Shown here piece by piece: positions 18,797-27,463 of a stretch of DNA of 64,000 nucleotides (position 1 is the stretch's first letter; the number at the start of each line of letters is the position of its first letter). Source of the stretch: Phenylobacterium sp. GTDB taxonomy: Bacteria; Pseudomonadota; Alphaproteobacteria; Caulobacterales; Caulobacteraceae. The notes under the pieces were generated by a model. That model was not told where the DNA came from. It saw only the letters and a list, made by a program, of their open reading frames with translations, and did no database searches. The translations under genes were made by a program, and so were the position numbers. The stretch is from contig NZ_JAUXSP010000019.1 in assembly GCF_030679875.1 (NCBI RefSeq), forward strand, positions 248,001 through 312,000. Direction: 5' to 3'.

Positions 18797-19582
18797 ATGA
18801 GCCAGCATGTCATCGCCGAGACGTCCGACGGGGTCCTGACCCTGACCTTGAATCGTCCGGAAAAGAAGAACGCGCTCACCCGGGACATGTACCAGGCCCT
18901 GGGCGACGCCATCGACGGCGCAGAGTTCGACAAGGACGTGCGCTGCGTCCTGTTCCAGGCCGAGGGCGACATGTTCACCGCCGGCAACGACCTGTCTGAC
19001 TTCGCCGCGGTGAACGCTGGCGAGGCGCCGGCCAATGAGGCCCGTCGCGGCGGCAATCCGCTGCTGGCCGCGCTCGCCCGGGCCAAGACTCCCCTGGTGG
19101 CCGCGGTCAATGGCCGCGCCGTCGGCGTCGGCGTGACCATGCTGCTGCACTGCGACCTGGTCTATCTGAGCGAGGATTCGGTGTTGACCACCCCGTTCGT
19201 GAACCTGGCCCTGGTGCCGGAGGCCGCTTCCAGCCTGACCCTGCCCGACCGCATCGGCCATGCGCGGGCCTTTTCCATGTTCGTGCTGGGCGAGGCGGTG
19301 GACGCCCAGAAGGCGCTGGCCTGGGGCATCGCCAATGAGGTCCTGCCCCGCTCGGAGCTGCGCGCCCGGGCCCGGGCCGCGGCGCTCGCCGTCGCCGCCC
19401 GGCCGCCGGCCGCCGTCACCATCACCAAGGCCCTGATGCGCGATCCCGTCGCCCTGGCCGAACGGATGGACCGGGAGGGCCGTCACTTCTCCGACCAGCT
19501 CAAGTCGCCGGAGGCCAAGGAAGCCTTCTCGGCCTTCGCCGAAAAGCGCGCGCCCGACTTCGCCAAGGTCGGCGGCCGGTGA
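18797..19582 (+). CDS. Enoyl-CoA hydratase/isomerase family protein
   Basis: A crotonase-fold enzyme of 261 residues, probably hydrating or isomerising an enoyl-CoA in fatty acid or aromatic acid breakdown. It has TLNRPEKKNALTRDMYQALG near the N-terminus, the oxyanion-hole region MFTAGNDLSDF, and AVNGRAVGVGVTMLLHCDLV with the second oxyanion glycine. The start is the ATG at 18797 with GGGAGG 6 bases upstream; the same frame is open further upstream but without signals. It overlaps the next gene by 4 bp (GTGA). The substrate is not determined. Confidence 0.9.
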   Translation: MSQHVIAETSDGVLTLTLNRPEKKNALTRDMYQALGDAIDGAEFDKDVRCVLFQAEGDMFTAGNDLSDFAAVNAGEAPANEARRGGNPLLAALARAKTPLVAAVNGRAVGVGVTMLLHCDLVYLSEDSVLTTPFVNLALVPEAASSLTLPDRIGHARAFSMFVLGEAVDAQKALAWGIANEVLPRSELRARARAAALAVAARPPAAVTITKALMRDPVALAERMDREGRHFSDQLKSPEAKEAFSAFAEKRAPDFAKVGGR

Positions 19583-20529
19583 GGTTCGGCGCCTTTACCC
19601 CCGCCCGCATCGTCGCCGGCGAGCATGACCTGAACGGCCGCAACATCATCGTCACTGGCGGGGCCAGCGGCATCGGCCTGGAGACCGCCCGGGCCCTGGC
19701 CGGGGCTGGGGCCGACGTCATGCTGGCGGTCCGCGACCGTTCGGCCGGCGAGCGGGCGGCGGTGCAGATCAATGAGAGCATCGGCGCCGACAAGGTGGTG
19801 GCCGGCACGCTCGACCTGTCCAGCCTGTCCTCGGTCAGCTCCTTCGTCGACGCCTGGGGGGATGAGCCCCTGGACGTGCTGATCAACAACGCCGGGGTCA
19901 TGGCCTGCCCGCTGGAATACACGTCCGACGATCTGGAGATGCAGATCGGGGTCAATCACTTCGGCCATTTCCTGCTGAGCATCGGCCTGGCGCGGGCGCT
20001 GATGAACGCCGCTGACGAGGACCGCGCCGCCCGTGTGGTCACCCTGTCCTCCATCGGCCACCGCCGCAGCCCGATCCATTTCGACGACATCCACTATCGC
20101 AACCGCCCCTACGACAAGTGGGAGGCCTATGGTCAGTCGAAGACCGCCAACGCCCTGTTCGCACTGGCCTTCGATGAGCGCTTCGCCGAGCACGGCATCA
20201 ACGCCAACGCCGTCATGCCCGGGGGCATCATGACCCCGCTGCAGCGCCATCTCTCCCAGGAAGAGATGGCGGCCATGGGTTGGCTGGACGAGGACGGCAA
20301 GCCGGTCGAGGGCTTCAAGACCCCCGAACAGGGGGCGTCCACCAGTGTCTGGGCCGCCGTGGCCGATGAACTGGAAGGAGAGGGCGGCCTCTATCTGGAG
20401 GACTGCTCCGTCGCCATGCCCTGGACCAAGGACAAGCCCAACCATGGCGTGATGGACCACGCCCAGGATCCCGAAGCCGCCGAACGGCTGTGGATCCTCA
20501 CAGAAGAAACCGTGGGAGCGACCCTATGA
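19579..20529 (+). CDS. Short-chain dehydrogenase/reductase
   Basis: A 316-residue SDR oxidoreductase, of the long retinol-dehydrogenase-like type. The nucleotide-binding motif TGGASGIG is near residue 27, LINNAGVMACP carries the NNAG motif, and the catalytic YGQSK (YxxxK) is present. The start is a GTG at 19579 overlapping the hydratase stop, so translation is coupled. The 3-prime end overlaps the next SDR by 4 bp. The operon suggests a role in acyl-CoA or lipid alcohol oxidation, which is inference. Confidence 0.88.
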   Translation: MRFGAFTPARIVAGEHDLNGRNIIVTGGASGIGLETARALAGAGADVMLAVRDRSAGERAAVQINESIGADKVVAGTLDLSSLSSVSSFVDAWGDEPLDVLINNAGVMACPLEYTSDDLEMQIGVNHFGHFLLSIGLARALMNAADEDRAARVVTLSSIGHRRSPIHFDDIHYRNRPYDKWEAYGQSKTANALFALAFDERFAEHGINANAVMPGGIMTPLQRHLSQEEMAAMGWLDEDGKPVEGFKTPEQGASTSVWAAVADELEGEGGLYLEDCSVAMPWTKDKPNHGVMDHAQDPEAAERLWILTEETVGATL

Positions 20530-21383
20530 GCCTGCAAGGCAAGACCCTGTTCGTCACCGGCGCCAGCCGCGGCATCGGCCTGGCCATCGCGCTCCGCGCC
20601 GCCCGCGACGGCGCCAATGTGGCCATCGCCGCCAAGACCGCCGAGGCCCACAAGCACCTGCCCGGCACCATCTATTCCGCCGCCGAGGAGATCGAGAAGG
20701 CCGGCGGCAAGGCCCTGCCGCTGATCGTCGATGTCCGCGACGAGGCCAATGTGATGGACGCGGTGGAACAGGCCGCGGCGAAGTTCGGCGGCATCGACAT
20801 CTGCGTGAACAACGCCTCGGCCATCCAGCTGACCGGCACGCTTGCGACCGACATGAAGCGCTATGACCTGATGAACCAGGTCAATGCGCGCGGGACCTAT
20901 CTGACCTCCAAGGCCTGCCTCCCGCACCTGAAGCGGGCCGCCAATCCTCACGTCCTGATGCTGTCGCCGCCGCTGGACATGAACCCCCGCTGGTTCAAGG
21001 GTCATGTGGCCTACACCATGGCCAAGTTCGGCATGAGCATGTGCGTTCTGGGCATGGCCGAGGAGTTCCGCGAGGACGGGGTGGCCTTCAACGCGCTGTG
21101 GCCCCGGACCGGCATCGCCACGGCCGCCATCCAGTTCGCCCTGGCCGGCGAGGACGGCATGAAGAGCTGCCGCACCACCGACATCATGGCTGATGCGGCC
21201 TACGCCATCTTCAACAAGCGCTCGCGAGACTTCACTGGCAACTTCCTGATCGACGACACCTTCCTCTATGGCGAGGGCGAGCGGGACTTCGACAAGTACC
21301 GGGTCGATCCCACCGCCCCCCTGATGCCGGACTTCTTCGTGCCGGAAGACTCCGTTCCGCCGCCGGGCGTCAAGATCGGCTAG
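20526..21383 (+). CDS. HSDL2-like short-chain dehydrogenase
   Basis: A 285-residue SDR resembling the human HSDL2 dehydrogenase domain. It has VTGASRGIGLAIALRAARDG, then the characteristic AAKTAEAHKHLPGTIYSAAE, CVNNASAIQL in place of NNAG, HVLMLSPPLDMNPRWF, and YTMAKFG as the catalytic YxxxK. The ATG at 20526 overlaps the stop of the previous SDR (ATGA). It is the third gene of the hydratase operon. The likely substrate is a lipid-type acyl or alcohol; this is known only loosely for the family. Confidence 0.88.
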   Translation: MSLQGKTLFVTGASRGIGLAIALRAARDGANVAIAAKTAEAHKHLPGTIYSAAEEIEKAGGKALPLIVDVRDEANVMDAVEQAAAKFGGIDICVNNASAIQLTGTLATDMKRYDLMNQVNARGTYLTSKACLPHLKRAANPHVLMLSPPLDMNPRWFKGHVAYTMAKFGMSMCVLGMAEEFREDGVAFNALWPRTGIATAAIQFALAGEDGMKSCRTTDIMADAAYAIFNKRSRDFTGNFLIDDTFLYGEGERDFDKYRVDPTAPLMPDFFVPEDSVPPPGVKIG

Positions 21384-21393
21384 GGCGAGACCC

Positions 21394-21987
21394 ATGAGCG
21401 CCCCGCCGGTCACGGTGCTGCAGGCGACCCCGGAGGAGGAAGCCGCCATCCGCGCGGCCGTGCGGGCGGTGAACGACCGGGTGCTGGCCGGACCGGAGCA
21501 TGTGGAGGGTCTGCTGGCCCTCTTCCTCGACCCCCGGGTGTCCGAGCCGATCTACGACCTGCCCCGGCCCTTCACACGGGCCTCGGTGGCCGCATGGGTG
21601 GAGGAGGGCCGGGCGGCCCATGAGCGGGGGGAGTGCATCCTGTCGGTGACCCTGGATGATGCGGGCGAGGTGGCCGGCTATGCCCGCATCACCGTCTGGC
21701 CCGACCGGTCCTCGGCCGAGATCGCCGGCGCTGCGCGGGCCGACCGCCAGAACGCCGGCCGAGGGCGCGGCGGGGTGTCCAATGCAGCGGCCTTCATGTT
21801 CGAGACCCTGGGCGTGCGCCTGATCGGCCTGACCGCGGCGCTGGACAATGTCCGCTCCATCGCCGCCATCGATGGCGCGGGCTTCGTCCGTAGGGGCGAG
21901 CGGGAGACGGTGCGCCCCGATGGGACTGTCCGGCGGAGCGTCTATTGGGAGCTGACGCGAGAGGCTTGGCGCGCTGGACCACCTTAG
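21394..21987 (+). CDS. GNAT-family N-acetyltransferase
   Basis: A 197-residue protein with the GNAT fold of the RimJ/RimL type. It has ITVWPDRSSAEIAGAARADR as the central beta strand region, GRGRGGVSNAAAFMFETLGV as the acetyl-CoA binding loop and helix, and LDNVRSIAAIDGAGFVRRGE as the closing motif. It lies 10 bp after the HSDL2-like SDR and is probably in the same operon. The acceptor substrate is unknown. Confidence 0.78.
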   Translation: MSAPPVTVLQATPEEEAAIRAAVRAVNDRVLAGPEHVEGLLALFLDPRVSEPIYDLPRPFTRASVAAWVEEGRAAHERGECILSVTLDDAGEVAGYARITVWPDRSSAEIAGAARADRQNAGRGRGGVSNAAAFMFETLGVRLIGLTAALDNVRSIAAIDGAGFVRRGERETVRPDGTVRRSVYWELTREAWRAGPP

Positions 21988-22215
21988 ACTGGACGGCGAT
22001 TTGAGCGTCCATGCGTCGCCAACCGGTGCGCCCCAGGGTCAACACGAAGGTGCGGCCCGCAAATTGCGTAGAGCATCCTCAGGAAGGCCCGCACACTAGA
22101 CCGTTACAGCGCCCAAGCTTGGCCGTGAGCGGTTGCTTCGAAGCCATTGCCACGGCGCGGGCGCCTTTCTACTGATACGCAGCAGCCTAATTCCTCGAGC
22201 AATGATTCCGTCAGC

Positions 22216-23553
22216 ATGCCACAGTCAGTCGGGTTGGATAGGGAACGACTTGGCCGAATCGTCGAGGAAGCCGCGAGCGAGGTCTATGTTTTTTCAGCCG
22301 ACGACTTTCGCTTCAGGCTTGTCAACAAGGGCGCGCGGGAAAATCTCGGATACAGTCTTGATGAGCTCGCCGGCCTGACCCCCTGGGATCTGAAGCCCCA
22401 TCTGAGTCGCGAAGACTTCCTCGATCTCGTTAAACCTCTGCAGGACGGTCGAGTTGACCGCGTTGATTTCGAGACGGTTCACCGGCGGAAGAACGGCACG
22501 GAATATGACGTCTCCGTCAAATTACAGCTCTTCGATGAGGGTGATGACGCCGTCTACTATGCGTCCGTCCAAGATGTGACAGAGGCCCGGAACCTCGAAT
22601 CTGAGCTGAGACGAACAGCCAGACGCTTTGACAGCATTTTGGGCAACACAACCATGGCCGTGTTCCTCATGGATGAGCAGCAGCACTGTGTATTCATGAA
22701 CAAGGCGGCAGAGCAGCTCACAGGCTACGCTTTCGATGAGACGAGAGGGCGTCCGCTGCACGACGTCATCCATCACACCTATCCTGATGGTTCACATTTC
22801 CCGATTTCGGAGTGCGCCATCGATCGCGCCTTTCCGGAGAAGTCCGGAACGCAAGGGGAGGAGATTTTCGTCCATAAGGACGGCTCATTCTATCCTGTCG
22901 CCTTCACCGCGAGCCCGATCCGCGACGACGAGGCGAAGGTGGTCGGGACCGTCATCGAGGCCCGTGACATCAGCGAGGATAAGCGCAACGAAAAGGCGCG
23001 CAGACTTCTGATGCACGAGGTGGACCATCGGGCGCGCAACGTCCTGTCCATTGTCCTGTCCCTCACGCGTTTCACGAGCGCCGACGATCTGGAGACCTAC
23101 AAGGACATCCTGGCCGGGCGCATCAGCGCGCTGGCGCGGGCTCAGTCCTCCCTCGCCAGCCGCCGGTGGGAAGGCGGGCGGCTGGAAGATGTGGTCCGGG
23201 AGGAATTGGAGGCCCTTTGCCCTAAGGACAGCGTGGTCATAGAAGGCCCTGAGGTTAACCTCGCCCCTCAGCAGGTTCAGCCTATCAGCATGCTGCTCCA
23301 CGAGTTGGCGACCAACGCCAACAAGTACGGGGCCTGCAGCCGCAACGGCGGGCGGGTGTCGGTGACCTGGACGCTGGACGGGCCTCAGGTGAGGCTTCAG
23401 TGGCGGGAGGCGGGCGGCCCGTCGGTGGCGGCGCCCACGCGAGAAGGTTTCGGATCCTCCCTCAAGGCCAATGTGGTGCGCCAGCTCAATGGCGAGATTT
23501 CGCGCCACTGGGAGCCGACGGGCCTGGTCGTCGACGTCACCTTCCCCCTTTAA
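22216..23553 (+). CDS. PAS-PAS-HWE sensor histidine kinase
   Basis: A soluble 445-residue sensor kinase. There are two PAS domains, about 15-125 and 135-255 (PAC-like ends ASVQDVTEARNLESEL and IEARDISEDKRNEK). The HWE-type kinase core follows: H-box HEVDHRARN with probable phospho-His271, N-box LHELATNANKYGA (361-373), and the diagnostic W-x-E motif WRE (396-398). No transmembrane segments are visible. The start is the ATG at 22216; an in-frame TTG at 22147 would add 23 residues. No response regulator or anti-sigma gene is adjacent. HWE kinases often feed light, redox or general stress responses, so the input is open. Confidence 0.9.
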   Translation: MPQSVGLDRERLGRIVEEAASEVYVFSADDFRFRLVNKGARENLGYSLDELAGLTPWDLKPHLSREDFLDLVKPLQDGRVDRVDFETVHRRKNGTEYDVSVKLQLFDEGDDAVYYASVQDVTEARNLESELRRTARRFDSILGNTTMAVFLMDEQQHCVFMNKAAEQLTGYAFDETRGRPLHDVIHHTYPDGSHFPISECAIDRAFPEKSGTQGEEIFVHKDGSFYPVAFTASPIRDDEAKVVGTVIEARDISEDKRNEKARRLLMHEVDHRARNVLSIVLSLTRFTSADDLETYKDILAGRISALARAQSSLASRRWEGGRLEDVVREELEALCPKDSVVIEGPEVNLAPQQVQPISMLLHELATNANKYGACSRNGGRVSVTWTLDGPQVRLQWREAGGPSVAAPTREGFGSSLKANVVRQLNGEISRHWEPTGLVVDVTFPL

Positions 23554-23590
23554 GGTCTAGGTCGCATCCAGCCTCCGGAGGCTCACCTGT

Positions 23591-23640
23591 CATCCGTCAC
23601 CCTCGGGCTTGACCCGAGGTCCATGCACACCCTGCTGGCC
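23591..23640. repeat. Interspersed palindromic repeat (REP-like)
   Basis: A GTCAC...CCATGC element with a perfect inverted repeat CCTCGGG (23601-23607) / CCCGAGG (23613-23619). From memory it matches an element scattered through many alphaproteobacterial genomes. It lies in the 280 bp gap between the HWE kinase and the SDR gene. No second copy is obvious in this window. Confidence 0.6.
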
Positions 23641-23774
23641 GCGGTGTTCATGGGGTCAGATCAAGTCCGACCATGACGTGGAGAGAGTCGTGCGTCCCCA
23701 CTTCCAAACCTCGCCTTTGGGCTCAGCCGCTGACATGCAGGATTTGGCTCAGGCACAAACCCACGCCAACGAAA

Positions 23775-23802
23775 AGGCCCCGGCTCTTTCGAACCGGGGC
23801 CT
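23775..23802 (-). terminator. Hairpin terminator of the SDR gene
   Basis: A 9-bp stem (23775-23783 with 23794-23802) and 10-base loop are followed on the minus strand by TTTTCGT. It lies 31 bp beyond the stop of the SDR gene that ends at 23834. Confidence 0.8.
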
Positions 23803-23833
23803 CGTCGTTTGGTCTAGGTCGACCGGCTAACGC

Positions 23834-24769
23834 TTAGGAACCGGCCTTGGCCGGCGCCGCGGCGCCCTGGCTGGCGAGCGGCGGGCGCGAGAGCGGGAAG
23901 AACTTGTCGCTCATGGCCGGCATGGCTTCGGACAGGATGGTGTCGACGCTCCAGCCCTCTTCCTTGGTCTGGGTCGAGATCGGGCGGGGCTGCGAGTAGA
24001 GGATGATGTTCTCGCCCGAGGCGCCGAACACCTGGCCCGAGATGTGGGCGGCGGACGGCGAGACGAGCGCCACCGACAGGCGGGCCGGCTGGTCGGCGCG
24101 GATGGCCTGGGCCATGACTTCGCGGCGCTTGGCGGCGGCTTCGTCCTTGATCGGCACCGACTGGGTCATGCGGGTCCAGGCGACGGGCGCCAGGCAGTTG
24201 GAGCGGACGTTATTGCGTTCGCCCTCCATGGCGATGATCCGCGACAGGCCGGCGATCCCCATCTTGGCCGCGCCGTAATTGGCCTGGCCGATATTGCCCA
24301 ACAGCCCCGAGGTCGAGGTGAAGAACATGTAGGCGCCGTCGTTCTGGTTGCGGAACAGCTCAATGGTGGCGCGGGCCACATTGAACGAGCCGCGCATGTG
24401 CACGTCGATGACCTTGTCCCAGTCGTCTTCCGACATCTTGTGGAACATCACGTCACGCAGGATCCCGGCCGGATTGATCACCGCATGCAGGCCGCCAAAG
24501 GTGTCCATGGCCTGCTCGACCATGCCTTGAACCGCCTTGTAGTTGGTGACGCTCTCGGAGTTGGAGGCCGCTTCGCCGCCGGCGGCGCGGATTTCCTGAG
24601 CGACCTGTTCGGCCGGACCGGCGGAACCTTCGTCCTCGCCCTTCAGGCTGCCGCCCAGGTCATTGACCAGAACCTTGGCGCCCTGTTGCGCGGCGATCAG
24701 CGCGCACTCCCGGCCAATGCCGTTGCCGCCCCCGGTGACGAGGACAACCTTGCCGTCTAATACGCCCAT
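23834..24769 (-). CDS. SDR dehydrogenase, MFE-2 / 3-hydroxyacyl-CoA type
   Basis: A 311-residue SDR similar to the (3R)-hydroxyacyl-CoA dehydrogenase domain of peroxisomal multifunctional enzyme 2. It has VTGGGNGIGRECALIAAQQG, VNDLGGSLKGEDEGSAGPAE with the insertion typical of this group, and YGAAKMGIAGLSR (YxxxK). The NNAG motif is INPAGI here, so Pro replaces Asn. The tail of about 60 residues ends in an alanine- and proline-rich stretch. It is preceded by an MFS exporter gene 35 bp upstream on the same strand and followed by a terminator. A role in beta-oxidation is inference. Confidence 0.86.
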   Translation of the reverse strand: MGVLDGKVVLVTGGGNGIGRECALIAAQQGAKVLVNDLGGSLKGEDEGSAGPAEQVAQEIRAAGGEAASNSESVTNYKAVQGMVEQAMDTFGGLHAVINPAGILRDVMFHKMSEDDWDKVIDVHMRGSFNVARATIELFRNQNDGAYMFFTSTSGLLGNIGQANYGAAKMGIAGLSRIIAMEGERNNVRSNCLAPVAWTRMTQSVPIKDEAAAKRREVMAQAIRADQPARLSVALVSPSAAHISGQVFGASGENIILYSQPRPISTQTKEEGWSVDTILSEAMPAMSDKFFPLSRPPLASQGAAAPAKAGS

Positions 24770-24804
24770 GGATCTATCTCCCTAAAAGAATATCGCGCGA
24801 ATTG

Positions 24805-26061
24805 TTATTCGAGGCGGTCAGCCTTGCGCAAGTCGGGAAAGAGCTTGGCCCAAAGGCCGGTGACGATCAACGTCCCCACCCCACCGACCACGGCGGCCGC
24901 CACCACCCCCATGAAGCGGGCGAAGACCCCGGCGCGAAACTCGCCAAGTTCGTTGGAGGCGCCGATGAACAGGGTCGAGACCGCCGCCACCCGGCCGCGC
25001 ATATTGTCGGGAATGACCAGTTGGATCAGGGTCTGGCGCACATAGACGCTGAGCATGTCCGCCCCGCCGAGGATGGCCAGCGCCGCGACCGACAGCCAGA
25101 GCGAGCGCGAGACCCCGAAGATGATGGTCGCCAGGCCAAAGACGGCGACGCCGGCGAACATGGTCACCCCGGCGTTGGAGCGGATTGGCCGGGCCGCCAG
25201 GATCAGGGCGATGACCGTGGCGCCGGCGGCAGGCGCGGCGCGCAGCAGGCCAAAGCCCTCCTCGCCCACATGCAGGATGTCCCGGGCGAACACCGGCAGC
25301 AGGGCCGTGGCGCCTCCCAGCAGCACGGCGAACAGATCCAGGGATATGGCGCCGAAGACGATCTTCTGGCGCCAGACATAGACTAGGCCTTCCTTGATCA
25401 GGGCCAGGCGCGAGCCCGGCTGCAGATCAGGCTTGGTGCGGCCGTTGATGAAGAAGGTCAGGGTCGCGGCGGCGATGTAGAGGCAGAACGCCGTCTCATA
25501 GGCGAGCGCCGTCGAGCGGGCGAGCAGCAGGCCGCCAATGGCCGGGCCCACGATCGAGGCCGTCTGCCAGGCCAGCGAGTTCCAGGCGATGGCCCGGGGC
25601 AGCAGGCTGCGGGGCACCAGCATGGGGCCCAGCGCCGTGCCGGCCGGCGACATGAAGGCGCGGCCCGCCCCGAACATGGCCGCAACGCACAGCAGCAGGG
25701 TCACCGAGGCGAAGCCCTGCCAGGTGGCCACCGCCAGAATGCCGGCGCTGGTCATCTCGATCACGTAGCAGGCCAGCAGGATCTTGCGCCGGTCATAGCG
25801 GTCCACCGCCTCGCCGGCCGGCAGGGTCAGGAGGAAGACCGGAATGAAGGTCACCAGGCCGACCATGCCGACCACAAAGGCGGCCTCGGCCACGCTCATG
25901 GTCTCCCGGGCCAGCGCATAGATGTGCCAGCCCAGGGCGACGCTCTGGATCTGCACCGCCAGGGAGCCGGCCCAGCGCGAGCCCCAGAACAGCAGGTAGC
26001 TCCGCTGGCTCAGCAGGGCGCGGGCGGAGGGAAGCGGCTCGGGGGCGGGGGGCTGCGACAT
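24805..26061 (-). CDS. MFS transporter (EntS-like)
   Basis: A 418-residue major facilitator with about 12 hydrophobic segments. It begins SYLLFWGSRWAGSLAVQIQS and has the loop 2-3 motif DRYDRRKILLACYV and GAGRAFMSPAGTALGPMLVP, typical of the MFS_3/EntS group of exporters. The ATG at 26061 gives the family N-terminus; the longer frame adds 19 unlikely residues. It is possibly cotranscribed with the SDR gene downstream. The exported compound is unknown. Confidence 0.86.
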   Translation of the reverse strand: MSQPPAPEPLPSARALLSQRSYLLFWGSRWAGSLAVQIQSVALGWHIYALARETMSVAEAAFVVGMVGLVTFIPVFLLTLPAGEAVDRYDRRKILLACYVIEMTSAGILAVATWQGFASVTLLLCVAAMFGAGRAFMSPAGTALGPMLVPRSLLPRAIAWNSLAWQTASIVGPAIGGLLLARSTALAYETAFCLYIAAATLTFFINGRTKPDLQPGSRLALIKEGLVYVWRQKIVFGAISLDLFAVLLGGATALLPVFARDILHVGEEGFGLLRAAPAAGATVIALILAARPIRSNAGVTMFAGVAVFGLATIIFGVSRSLWLSVAALAILGGADMLSVYVRQTLIQLVIPDNMRGRVAAVSTLFIGASNELGEFRAGVFARFMGVVAAAVVGGVGTLIVTGLWAKLFPDLRKADRLE

Positions 26062-26301
26062 GGGCGGCGAACTTGGCCTGAGCCGCCCCGCCCCGCAACG
26101 GCCGTTTCGGGTTTCCATTGACCTGGCGGAGCTTGCGCCTTATCCGCGCGTTTCCGGCGATGAGATCGCCGAGGCCGACTGCGAGGGGCGCCATGCGTGC
26201 GCTGCGACGAACCGGGCGCGTGATCCGCGCCCTCTAGAGCCGACTGGACCTGCCAAACGGCGGGCCGGTTTCGTCTGTCCCGCAGCCTGCAAAGTTCATC
26301 C

Positions 26302-26841
26302 ATGACCGCCGCCGTCGCCTCCCTCGCGGACTCCGCCCCGAGTCTCGTCCCTGAAATCCGCCCCGAGACGCCCCAGGACCGCGGCGCCATCGAGGCCCTG
26401 CTGGACCACGCCTTCGGTCCCGGCCGCTTCGCCAAGGCCTCGGAGCGGGTGCGGGAGTTCGCGCCCCTGCGGCCAGACCTGTCCTTCTGCGCCTGGGAGG
26501 CCGGACGCCTGGTGGGCGTGGTGCGTCAGTCCGAGATCGCGGTGGGGGGCCACCGGCTGATCTTTCTCGGCCCCCTGGCGGTGGACACCCGGGCCCGGCG
26601 CCTGGGGGCCGGGGCCAAGCTGGTGGAGATCGCCTGCGCGGCGGCCCAGGCGGCCGGCTTTGGCGAGGTGCTGCTGGTGGGCGATCCGTCCTTCTTTGGG
26701 CGGCTGGGTTTCTCCGCCCAGGCCACGGGCCAGATCCTCATGCCCGGCCCAATCGATCCCCGCCGCCTGCTGCTCAAGCCGCTTGGCCTGGCGGGCGAGG
26801 GCGACGACTTGGTCCTGCAGGGCGCCGTTACGGCGCCTTGA
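26302..26841 (+). CDS. GNAT-family N-acetyltransferase (YhbS-like)
   Basis: A 179-residue GNAT acetyltransferase. It has EIRPETPQDRGAIEALLDHAFGPGRF, LIFLGPLAVDTRARRLGAGA as the conserved beta4 and acetyl-CoA loop, and LLVGDPSFFGRLGFSAQATG, a signature of the YhbS subgroup. It is first in a run of same-strand genes leading to the CCA enzyme, with 31 bp before the DUF1285 gene. The substrate is unknown. Confidence 0.86.
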   Translation: MTAAVASLADSAPSLVPEIRPETPQDRGAIEALLDHAFGPGRFAKASERVREFAPLRPDLSFCAWEAGRLVGVVRQSEIAVGGHRLIFLGPLAVDTRARRLGAGAKLVEIACAAAQAAGFGEVLLVGDPSFFGRLGFSAQATGQILMPGPIDPRRLLLKPLGLAGEGDDLVLQGAVTAP

Positions 26842-26872
26842 GGCGTCCCGCCCACGCGCCTACCTTCTGGCG

Positions 26873-27463
26873 ATGACAGAGATCGACGCCAAACCCGGCC
26901 TGGACGGGGTGATCGCAGCGGCCAAACAGGCGCCGGGGCGCGGGCTGCCGCCGGTTCACCTGTGGAACCCCGCCCATTCCGGCGAGATCGACATCGTCAT
27001 CGCCGCCGATGGTCGCTGGATTCACGAGGGCGCGACGATCAACCGCGCGCCCCTGGTGCGGCTGTTCTCCACCGTCCTGCGCAAGGACCCGGACGGCTAC
27101 TGGCTGGTGACGCCGGTGGAGAAGATGAAGATCACCGTCGAGGACGCGCCGTTCATCGCAACTGCTCTGGACGCCGCCCCTGACGGCCCCTCTGACGCCG
27201 ATGCACGCCCCCGCCTGCGCTTCACCACCAATGTGGGCGATGAGGTCGAGGCCGGGCCAGACCACGCGATCCGGGTCGAGATCGACCCCGCCACCCAGGA
27301 GCCCAGGCCCTATCTGCACGTTCGCCGGGGACTGGAGGCCCTGATCAGCCGCCCGGTCTTCTATGAGCTGGTGGAGATGGCGCAGGAGCGGGACGGCATG
27401 CTGGGCGTCGAGTCTGGCGGGACCTGGTTTCCCATCGGCCCAGTGGAGGCGCCGGTCTCGTGA
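26873..27463 (+). CDS. DUF1285 protein
   Basis: A 196-residue protein matching the DUF1285 family. It has PPVHLWNPAHSGEIDIVIAA followed by DGRWIHEGATINRAPLVRLF and LRKDPDGYWLVTPVEKMKI, then a C-terminal beta-rich half ending GGTWFPIGP. It is soluble and of unknown function. The ATG at 26873 was chosen; the open frame upstream runs antisense-like through the GNAT gene. It overlaps the nudix gene by 4 bp (GTGA). Confidence 0.88.
   Translation: MTEIDAKPGLDGVIAAAKQAPGRGLPPVHLWNPAHSGEIDIVIAADGRWIHEGATINRAPLVRLFSTVLRKDPDGYWLVTPVEKMKITVEDAPFIATALDAAPDGPSDADARPRLRFTTNVGDEVEAGPDHAIRVEIDPATQEPRPYLHVRRGLEALISRPVFYELVEMAQERDGMLGVESGGTWFPIGPVEAPVS

Noticed and set aside
21988-22215. Small hairpin (TGGACG with CGTCCA at 21990-22011) as a terminator for the GNAT gene
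   Set aside because: The stem is only 6 bp with a 10-base loop and no T tract, so it is too weak to call.
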